A stretch of DNA of 8,802 nucleotides from Zoogloeaceae bacterium (GTDB lineage: Bacteria; Pseudomonadota; Gammaproteobacteria; Burkholderiales; Rhodocyclaceae), in the NCBI GenBank assembly GCA_015657735.1, contig SSSX01000721.1, forward strand, positions 1-8,802. The letters run 5' to 3'. Under the pieces are notes generated by a model. It was given only the letters and a program-made list of their open reading frames with translations. It did not search any database and was not told the DNA's origin. The translations under genes were made by a program, and so were the position numbers. Position 1 is the first letter of the stretch. Each line of letters starts with the position of its first letter. Shown piece by piece: positions 1-4,831 of this stretch.

Positions 1-188
1 AGGATGCGCTGAAACAGCATCGGCAGTTCGTCGACGGGTTTGTCGCCGTACTTTTCCGCAAGTTTCATCATTGCGTCCTGCACGATGTCGAGGGCCGACT
101 CTTCGTTGCGCACCGCGAACAGGGCCTGCTTGAAGGCCCGCTTTTCGACGCTGGCGAGGAAATCCGATAGTTCGAGGCGGGAGGGCAG
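1..188 (-). CDS. ECF-like RNA polymerase sigma factor, N-terminal part (truncated by window edge)
   Basis: Read on the minus strand from 188, this frame gives about 62 residues and runs off the window edge. The visible protein contains FLASVEKRAFKQALFAVRN, then ESALDIVQDAMMKLAEKYGD, then ELPMLFQRIL. This resembles region 2 of small sigma-70-family factors, which bind core RNA polymerase and recognise the -10 element; the DIVQDAMMKLAEKY stretch is the most typical part. There is no ATG before the conserved block. The open frame begins after a TAG near 265. The best-placed start is a CTG at 188-186, giving M-P-S-R-L-E-L-S-D-F, because an AGAGGA ribosome site lies 8 bases before it. A GTG farther upstream has no visible ribosome site. 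The gene diverges from ilvI, as seen in related betaproteobacteria. The family call is fairly firm, but the start is uncertain and the regulon cannot be told. Confidence 0.8.
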   Translation of the reverse strand, partial: MPSRLELSDFLASVEKRAFKQALFAVRNEESALDIVQDAMMKLAEKYGDKPVDELPMLFQRI

Positions 189-267
189 GGGGACGTTCCT
201 CTGGTTTCTTGGGGGCGAGCCGTGTGCGGGCGTCGGTGCCCGGGGCAGCACAACACGTTCGCGCTAG

Positions 268-285
268 GCCGGTGCATAAACCGGC
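268..285. repeat. Short inverted repeat in the sigma factor/ilvI divergent region
   Basis: GCCGGT (268-273) and ACCGGC (280-285) are perfect 6-base arms separated by GCATAA. The repeat ends 5 bases before the proposed ilvI -35 box, so it could be a repressor or activator site, or simply a chance GC-rich palindrome. No known operator consensus is recognised. The rest of 189-358 holds only the ilvI promoter and the ribosome site of the diverging gene. Confidence 0.35.
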
Positions 286-290
286 GTGCC

Positions 291-319
291 TTGACCAATC
301 GCCGGCTCGGCGGTATGGT
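291..319 (+). promoter_or_regulatory. Candidate sigma-70 promoter of ilvI-ilvH-ilvC
   Basis: TTGACC (291-296, five of six bases of the -35 consensus) is followed after exactly 17 bases by TATGGT (314-319, four of six bases of the -10 consensus). Transcription would begin near 326, leaving a leader of about 33 bases before the ilvI ATG at 359. Such a leader is too short to hold a peptide-based attenuator. The position also argues against translation starting farther upstream in the same open frame. Confidence 0.6.
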
Positions 320-358
320 TCGACGCTTTACTTTGCCGAGACAGCTTCGGGTGCGTTG

Positions 359-2071
359 ATGGTATTGACCGGTGCGGAAATTGTAATCAGGTGCCTCCAG
401 GAAGAAAAGGTTGATTATCTTTTCGGCTATCCGGGTGGCGCGGTTCTCTATATCTACGACGAACTGTTCAAGCAGGACAAGGTCCGGCATGTCCTCGTCC
501 GTCACGAGCAGGCGGCGATCCACGCGGCCGATGGCTATGCCCGCTCCACCGACAAGGTCGGCGTGGCGCTGGTGACCTCCGGCCCGGGAGCGACCAATGC
601 CGTCACCGGCATCGCCACCGCCTACTGCGACTCGATCCCGATGGTCGTCATCTCCGGCCAGGTGCCGACGGCCGCGATCGGCCAGGATGCGTTCCAGGAG
701 GTCGACACGGTCGGCATCACCCGCCCCTGCGTCAAGCACAACTTCCTCGTGCGCGACGTCCGCGACATCGCCCGCACGATCAAGAAGGCGTTCTTCCTCG
801 CCCGGACCGGCCGACCGGGCCCCGTGCTGGTGGATATCCCGAAGGACATCACCGCCCAGAAATGCGAGTTCGACTACCCGCAGTCGGTGTCGATCCGCTC
901 CTACAACCCGGTGCTCAAAGGCCACCAGGGCCAGATCAAGAAGGCGCTGCAGCTGCTGCTCGAGGCCAAGCGGCCGATGATCTACACCGGCGGCGGGGTG
1001 GTGCTCGGCGATGCGTCCGACAAGCTGGCGACGCTGGTGCGCAAGCTCGGTTTCCCGTGCACCAACACCCTGATGGGTCTCGGCGGCTATCCGGCGACCG
1101 ACCGCCAGTATGTCGGCATGCTCGGCATGCATGGCACCTACGAGGCGAACATGGGCATGCACTACTGCGATGTGCTGCTCGCCGTCGGCGCCCGCTTCGA
1201 CGACCGCGTGATCGGCAGTCCGGCCCATTTCGCCTCCGAGCCGCGCAAGATCATCCACATCGACATCGATCCGTCCTCGATCTCCAAGCGTGTGAAGGTC
1301 GATGTGCCGATCGTCGGCGACGTGGGTGAGGTGCTCGGCGAGATGCTGGCCGCCCTCGATGCCACCACCGAGAAGCCCGACCAGGAATCCCTGGCCGGCT
1401 GGTGGAAGCAGATCGAAGAATGGCGTCGGCGTGACTGCCTGAAGTTCAACCAGAGCGACAGCGGGCTGATCAAGCCCCAGTACGTGATCCAGAAGCTGTG
1501 GGAAGTCACCGGCGGCGACGCTTTCGTGACGTCGGACGTCGGTCAGCATCAGATGTGGGCCGCGCAGTACTACAAGTTCGACAAGCCGCGGCGCTGGGTT
1601 AACTCCGGGGGGCTGGGCACGATGGGCTTCGGCCTGCCGGCCGCGATGGGCGTCCAGCTGGCGCATCCGGGGTCGCCGGTGGCGTGCGTCACCGGCGAGG
1701 CGTCGATCCAGATGAACATCCAGGAGCTGTCCACCTGCAAGCAGTTCCGGCTGCCGATCAAGGTCGTGATGCTCAATAACCGCTATCTGGGCATGGTGCG
1801 CCAGTGGCAGGAGATCTTCCACGGCAACCGCTACTCCGAGTCGTACATGGATGCGCTGCCCGATTTCGCGCGGCTCGCCGAGGCTTACGGGCACGTGGGC
1901 ATCCGCGTCGATCAGCCGGGCGATGTGGAAGGCGCGCTGCGGGAGGCCTTCAAACGCAAGAGCGAACTGGTCTTCCTCGACATCCAGGTGGACCAGACCG
2001 AAAACGTCTACCCGATGGTGCAGGGTGGCAAGGGCCTCACGGACATGATCCTGTCCGCCGAAGACCTCTGA
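359..2071 (+). CDS. ilvI: Acetohydroxyacid (acetolactate) synthase, large catalytic subunit
   Basis: This thiamine-diphosphate enzyme joins pyruvate to pyruvate or 2-ketobutyrate, the first common step of valine, leucine and isoleucine synthesis in the cytoplasm. The 570-residue length is normal for the family. The N-terminal ThDP domain covers about 1-170, with MVLTGAEI at the start, FGYPGGAVL at 22-30 and the cofactor-activating Glu50 in RHEQAA. A central domain follows (about 190-330). The C-terminal ThDP domain carries T-G-E-A-S at 445-449 and LNNRYLGMVRQW at 472-483, where N473/N474 close the metal-diphosphate motif. Trp483 matches the residue linked to 2-ketobutyrate preference in E. 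coli AHAS II. The frame is open back to 209, but the ATG at 359 fits the family start and lies downstream of the promoter. Its ribosome site is weak (GGGTG at best). The regulatory subunit gene follows. The symbol ilvB is used for the same protein in some genomes. Confidence 0.96.
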   Translation: MVLTGAEIVIRCLQEEKVDYLFGYPGGAVLYIYDELFKQDKVRHVLVRHEQAAIHAADGYARSTDKVGVALVTSGPGATNAVTGIATAYCDSIPMVVISGQVPTAAIGQDAFQEVDTVGITRPCVKHNFLVRDVRDIARTIKKAFFLARTGRPGPVLVDIPKDITAQKCEFDYPQSVSIRSYNPVLKGHQGQIKKALQLLLEAKRPMIYTGGGVVLGDASDKLATLVRKLGFPCTNTLMGLGGYPATDRQYVGMLGMHGTYEANMGMHYCDVLLAVGARFDDRVIGSPAHFASEPRKIIHIDIDPSSISKRVKVDVPIVGDVGEVLGEMLAALDATTEKPDQESLAGWWKQIEEWRRRDCLKFNQSDSGLIKPQYVIQKLWEVTGGDAFVTSDVGQHQMWAAQYYKFDKPRRWVNSGGLGTMGFGLPAAMGVQLAHPGSPVACVTGEASIQMNIQELSTCKQFRLPIKVVMLNNRYLGMVRQWQEIFHGNRYSESYMDALPDFARLAEAYGHVGIRVDQPGDVEGALREAFKRKSELVFLDIQVDQTENVYPMVQGGKGLTDMILSAEDL

Positions 2072-2080
2072 TCCGCCGAA

Positions 2081-2113
2081 GGGCCCGCCGTGCCGGAAAC
2101 CTCACGGCGGCCC
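2081..2113 (+). promoter_or_regulatory. Strong GC-rich hairpin between ilvI and ilvH
   Basis: CCGCCGTG (2085-2092) pairs perfectly with CACGGCGG (2103-2110) around a 10-base loop. After a single bulged C at 2084 the stem continues as GGG (2081-2083) with CCC (2111-2113), giving 11 base pairs in all. No run of T follows, so it is not a standard intrinsic terminator. It begins 10 bases after the ilvI stop. It may set the ratio of large to small subunit, protect mRNA ends, or be part of a cis-regulatory RNA ahead of ilvH. Confidence 0.6.
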
Positions 2114-2129
2114 GCCGAACCGTCGACAA

Positions 2130-2157
2130 AGCCCGCCGCCGGATGGCTCTGCGGGCT
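2130..2157 (+). promoter_or_regulatory. Second hairpin just ahead of ilvH
   Basis: AGCCCGC (2130-2136) pairs with GCGGGCT (2151-2157), and a nested GCC-GGAT-GGC (2138-2147) can extend the fold. It ends 25 bases before the ilvH ATG at 2183. With the hairpin at 2081-2113 it forms a tandem structure filling most of the 111-base gap. No T-run follows, so a role in translation or mRNA processing is likelier than termination. Confidence 0.45.
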
Positions 2158-2182
2158 GATGAAATTCCACAACGACACATCT

Positions 2183-2674
2183 ATGAGACACGTCATTTCC
2201 CTCGTCATCGAGAATGAATCCGGAGCGTTGTCCCGCGTTTCCGGCCTGTTTTCCGCGCGGGGCTACAATATCGAGTCCCTCACGGTGGCGCCCACCGAGG
2301 ACGCCTCCCTGTCGCGCATGACGATCGTCACCTCCGGGTCGGACGATATCGTTGAACAGATCACCAAGCAGTTGAACAAGCTGGTGGAAGTCGTGAAGGT
2401 CGTGGACCTTTCCGAGTCGGCCCACATCGAGCGAGAGCTGATGCTCGTCAAGGTGCGGGCGACCGGCAAGGATCGCGATGAAATGAAACGGCTGGCGGAC
2501 ATCTTCCGCGGCCGCATCATCGACGTGACTGACACGACCTACGTCATCGAACTGACCGGCACCCAGGCCAAGCTCGACTCCTTCGTCGGCGCCATTGATG
2601 CCGGACTGATTCTCGAAACCGTGCGTTCCGGGATCTGCGGCGTTGGCCGCGGCGAACGGGTATTGAAAGTTTAA
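2183..2674 (+). CDS. ilvH: Acetohydroxyacid synthase, small regulatory subunit
   Basis: IlvH binds the IlvI catalytic subunit, raises its activity and makes it sensitive to valine. At 163 residues it matches E. coli IlvH in length. Residues 1 to about 75 form the ACT domain, beginning MRHVISLVIENESGALSRV. Residues corresponding to E. coli valine-site positions are present: Asn11, Gly14, Ser17, Asn29 and Ala36 (in RGYNIESLTVAP). Feedback inhibition by valine is therefore probably intact. The C-terminal domain contains EREMLVKV-like sequence (ERELMLVKVRA), IFRGRIIDVT and a final RSGICGVGRGERVLKV. The frame is open upstream with ATG codons at 2090 and 2159, but 2183 matches the family start, and 2090 falls inside the intergenic hairpin. 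No clear Shine-Dalgarno precedes 2183. The gene lies 111 bases after ilvI and 72 before ilvC, which suggests one transcript. Confidence 0.95.
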   Translation: MRHVISLVIENESGALSRVSGLFSARGYNIESLTVAPTEDASLSRMTIVTSGSDDIVEQITKQLNKLVEVVKVVDLSESAHIERELMLVKVRATGKDRDEMKRLADIFRGRIIDVTDTTYVIELTGTQAKLDSFVGAIDAGLILETVRSGICGVGRGERVLKV

Positions 2675-2733
2675 TGTTGGGTGCGGCGGCTTACCCCGGC
2701 CGGCTGCATTCCATGATTTGCTCCTCTTCTGTC

Positions 2734-2740
2734 AGAAAGG
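2734..2740 (+). promoter_or_regulatory. Ribosome binding site of ilvC
   Basis: AGAAAGG lies 6 bases before the ilvC ATG at 2747. It supports that start over the out-of-frame ATG at 2742, which sits only 1 base after the site and opens a two-codon frame (ATG AAA TGA). Confidence 0.7.
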
Positions 2741-2746
2741 CATGAA

Positions 2747-3763
2747 ATGAAGGTTTTTTACGATAAGGATGCGGACCTCTCCCTGATCAAGGGCAAGCAG
2801 GTGACCATTGTTGGCTACGGCTCCCAGGGCCACGCCCACGCCCAGAACCTGAAGGAATCCGGCGTCAATGTGACCGTCGGTCTGCGCAAGGATGGCGCCT
2901 CCTGGAACAAGGCCGTCAATGCCGGCCACAACGTTCAGGAAGTCGCCGATGCCGTGAAGGCCGCCGACGTCGTCATGATCCTGCTGCCCGACGAATCCCA
3001 GCCGGACGTCTATCGCAACGACGTGGCCCCGAACATGAAGCAGGGCGCGACCCTGGCCTTCGCCCACGGCTTCAACGTTCACTACAACCAGATCGTCCCG
3101 CGTGCCGACCTGGACGTGATCATGGTCGCCCCGAAGGGCCCCGGCCACACCGTGCGTTCCGAATACCTGAAGGGCGGCGGCGTGCCGACCCTGATCGCCG
3201 TCTACCAGGACAAGTCCGGCAAGGCCCGCGACATCGCCCTCTCCTACGCCGCGGCCAACGGCGGCACCAAGGGTGGCGTCATCGAGACCAACTTCCGTGA
3301 AGAGACCGAAACCGACCTCTTCGGCGAGCAGGCCGTGCTCTGCGGCGGCGCCGTCGAGCTGGTCAAGATGGGCTTCGAGACCCTCACCGAAGCGGGCTAC
3401 GCGCCGGAAATGGCCTATTTCGAGTGCCTCCACGAGCTGAAGCTGATCGTCGACCTGATGTACGAAGGCGGTATCGCCAACATGAACTACTCCATCTCCA
3501 ACAACGCGGAGTATGGCGAGTACGTGACCGGCACCGAAGTCATCAACGAGCAGTCCCGCGTTGCCATGCGCAATGCGCTCAAGCGCATCCAGAACGGTGA
3601 CTACGCCAAGATGTTCATCCTCGAAGGCCGCACCAACTACCCGTCGATGACGGCCCGCCGCCGTCTGAACGCCGCTCATCCGATCGAGGTGGTCGGCGAG
3701 CAGCTGCGCGACATGATGCCGTGGATCAAGGCCAACAAGCTGGTGGACCAGTCCAAGAACTGA
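2747..3763 (+). CDS. ilvC: Ketol-acid reductoisomerase, short class I form
   Basis: IlvC catalyses Mg2+-dependent alkyl migration and NAD(P)H reduction of 2-acetolactate and 2-aceto-2-hydroxybutyrate to the dihydroxy acids of the valine and isoleucine pathways. The 338-residue length is that of the short (class I) enzyme. The Rossmann domain has G23-Y-G-S-Q-G28. The cofactor-specificity loop is R47-K-D-G-A-S-W53, where Arg47, Lys48 and Ser52 are compatible with NADPH. His107 and Lys130 lie in the usual catalytic region. The knotted C-terminal domain carries the expected metal ligands Asp190, Glu194, Glu226 and Glu230, plus substrate-binding Ser251. The start has a good ribosome site at 2734-2740. 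Serine codons are strongly biased (12 of 13 are TCC), unlike neighbouring genes, which suggests high expression. The terminator at 3782-3814 makes ilvC the last gene of the ilv unit. Confidence 0.97.
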   Translation: MKVFYDKDADLSLIKGKQVTIVGYGSQGHAHAQNLKESGVNVTVGLRKDGASWNKAVNAGHNVQEVADAVKAADVVMILLPDESQPDVYRNDVAPNMKQGATLAFAHGFNVHYNQIVPRADLDVIMVAPKGPGHTVRSEYLKGGGVPTLIAVYQDKSGKARDIALSYAAANGGTKGGVIETNFREETETDLFGEQAVLCGGAVELVKMGFETLTEAGYAPEMAYFECLHELKLIVDLMYEGGIANMNYSISNNAEYGEYVTGTEVINEQSRVAMRNALKRIQNGDYAKMFILEGRTNYPSMTARRRLNAAHPIEVVGEQLRDMMPWIKANKLVDQSKN

Positions 3764-3781
3764 TCGCGCCTGACTTGAGCC

Positions 3782-3814
3782 AAGCACGGGGGACGCAAGT
3801 CCCCCGTGCTTTTT
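3782..3814 (+). terminator. Intrinsic terminator after ilvC
   Basis: AAGCACGGGGGAC (3782-3794) and GTCCCCCGTGCTT (3799-3811) form a perfect 13-base-pair stem capped by a GCAA (GNRA-type) tetraloop. A five-T run at 3810-3814 follows, overlapping the stem end. The hairpin starts 18 bases after the ilvC stop and should end the ilvI-ilvH-ilvC transcript, so pssA would need its own promoter or readthrough. The opposite strand has an A-rich start to the stem but only a short T tract after it, so it looks mainly one-directional. Confidence 0.93.
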
Positions 3815-3865
3815 GTGGGACGCCGATTTCGCCGTCCTTTTCGGACCCAGCGGATTCTCCTGCGT

Positions 3866-3871
3866 TACAAT
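3866..3871 (+). promoter_or_regulatory. Candidate -10 box of pssA
   Basis: TACAAT matches five of six bases of the sigma-70 -10 consensus and sits 30 bases before the pssA ATG, downstream of the ilvC terminator where a promoter is expected. The -35 region is poor: nothing close to TTGACA lies 16-18 bases upstream. The call rests on the -10 match and its position only. Confidence 0.4.
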
Positions 3872-3901
3872 CGCGTCCGAATCAATTCCTCCTCCGCGTC
3901 C

Positions 3902-4690
3902 ATGGCCGATCTGCAATCCCGCAAGCCCCTGCTGAGCCCGGAACGGCGTCGCCGGGGAATCTACATTCTGCCGAACCTCTTTACCACGGCGGCGCTGTTC
4001 GCCGGTTTCTACGCCATCGTGCAGGCCATGAACGGGCTGTACGAGCAGGCGGCGGTGGCCATTTTCATCGCGATGGTGCTCGACGGTCTCGACGGGCGCG
4101 TGGCGCGCCTGACCCGTACGCAGAGCGCATTCGGCGCCGAATACGATTCGCTGTCCGACATGGTTTCGTTCGGCGCCGCGCCGGCGCTGATCATGTACGA
4201 ATGGGCGCTGAAGGGCATGGGCAAACTGGGCTGGATGGCGGCCTTCATCTACTGTGCCGCGGCCGCGCTGCGCCTCGCCCGTTTCAACACCAATATCGAC
4301 GTCATCGACAAACGGTTCTTCCAGGGGCTGCCCAGTCCGGCGGCGGCGGCGCTGGTCGTCGGCCTCGTGTGGGTCGTGATCGACTTCGGCGTTTCTGGGC
4401 CGGATGTGCGCTGGTACGCCTGCGCGCTGACGATCTTTGCCGGCATTTCGATGGTCAGCAACGTGCTGTTCTACAGCGGCAAGGAAATCAACCTGCGCCG
4501 CAGTGTGCCGTTCATCGTCATCATCGCCTTCGTGCTCGGCTTCCTGCTGGTTTCGAGCTACCCGCCGGGCGTCCTGTTCGGCCTTTTCCTGTGCTACGCG
4601 GTGTCCGGTTATGTCCTCGGTTTGTGGGGCTGGCTGAAGGGGCGCAAGCGCGGCCCGGCGGTTGCCGAAGCGGAAAAATCCGACTTATAG
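3902..4690 (+). CDS. pssA: CDP-diacylglycerol--serine O-phosphatidyltransferase (phosphatidylserine synthase)
   Basis: This inner-membrane enzyme transfers the phosphatidyl group of CDP-diacylglycerol to serine, making phosphatidylserine, the precursor of phosphatidylethanolamine. The protein has 262 residues. The CDP-alcohol phosphatidyltransferase signature is complete at 61-86: D61-G-L-D64-G65, A68-R69, G78, D82 and D86, with the family spacing. A basic N-terminus (RKPLLSPERRRR) precedes YILPNLFTTAALFAGFYAI, the first membrane segment, and several more hydrophobic segments follow to about 245. The tail is basic (LKGRKRGP). It is a type II (integral membrane) PssA, unlike the unrelated peripheral E. 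coli enzyme. An in-frame ATG at 3806 lies inside the ilvC terminator and is unlikely. The ATG at 3902 has no purine-rich ribosome site; the preceding bases are pyrimidine-rich (CCTCCTCC). psd, a common neighbour in relatives, is absent here. Confidence 0.94.
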   Translation: MADLQSRKPLLSPERRRRGIYILPNLFTTAALFAGFYAIVQAMNGLYEQAAVAIFIAMVLDGLDGRVARLTRTQSAFGAEYDSLSDMVSFGAAPALIMYEWALKGMGKLGWMAAFIYCAAAALRLARFNTNIDVIDKRFFQGLPSPAAAALVVGLVWVVIDFGVSGPDVRWYACALTIFAGISMVSNVLFYSGKEINLRRSVPFIVIIAFVLGFLLVSSYPPGVLFGLFLCYAVSGYVLGLWGWLKGRKRGPAVAEAEKSDL

Positions 4691-4726
4691 TTCCACGTTC
4701 TGCCGGGCACGTCCTGGCTCTCCGCT

Positions 4727-4741
4727 GGCGCGTCACGCGCC
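4727..4741 (+). repeat. Small GC hairpin after pssA
   Basis: GGCGCG (4727-4732) and CGCGCC (4736-4741) flank a TCA loop, 36 bases after the pssA stop. TGATATTTC follows, which is T-rich but not a proper U-tract. It could be a weak terminator or part of the leuA leader. A separate leuA promoter is not convincing in this gap. Confidence 0.35.
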
Positions 4742-4766
4742 TGATATTTCAGTATTTCCAGTCTGC

Positions 4767-4790
4767 TCCCGGCTGATTGAACGGCCGGGA
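4767..4790 (+). repeat. Inverted repeat in the leuA leader
   Basis: TCCCGGC (4767-4773) and GCCGGGA (4784-4790) are perfect 7-base arms around a 10-base spacer, 41 bases before the leuA ATG. It may be an RNA hairpin or an operator. No leucine-rich leader peptide with a plausible start and ribosome site was found in 4691-4831, so classical attenuation is not supported. Confidence 0.35.
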
Positions 4791-4820
4791 TCTCGCGCAA
4801 TCCAAGTAAAAAGATCCGGC

Positions 4821-4825
4821 AGGAG
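4821..4825 (+). promoter_or_regulatory. Ribosome binding site of leuA
   Basis: AGGAG lies 6 bases before the ATG at 4832. It is the best Shine-Dalgarno of the plus-strand amino acid genes here and fixes the leuA start. Confidence 0.8.
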
Positions 4826-4831
4826 CCCATC

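Noticed and set aside
240..300. Minus-strand sigma-70 promoter (TTGGTC...TATGCA) for the sigma-factor gene
   Set aside because: The boxes are poor matches and the spacing is only 14 bases. No ECF-type GGAAC/TCT pair is present either.
68..1894. 608-codon open frame on the minus strand opposite ilvI
   Set aside because: It is the reverse shadow of a well-recognised gene in GC-rich DNA. Its product is rich in Arg, His, Asp and Ala with no family pattern.
2090..2182. Earlier in-frame ATGs for ilvH at 2090 and 2159
   Set aside because: 2090 lies in the hairpin and 2159 has no ribosome site. The start at 2183 gives the family's usual 163 residues and start.
3806..3901. Earlier in-frame ATG for pssA at 3806
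   Set aside because: It lies within the terminator stem of ilvC and upstream of the likely -10 box, and it would add an Arg-rich stretch not expected in the family.
2732..3916. 394-codon open frame on the minus strand opposite ilvC
   Set aside because: Shadow of ilvC. It reads straight across the ilvC terminator, and the product has no recognisable domain.
4691..4831. Leucine attenuator leader peptide ahead of leuA
   Set aside because: The only open stretch here continues from a frame without its own start codon or ribosome site and has no run of leucine codons.
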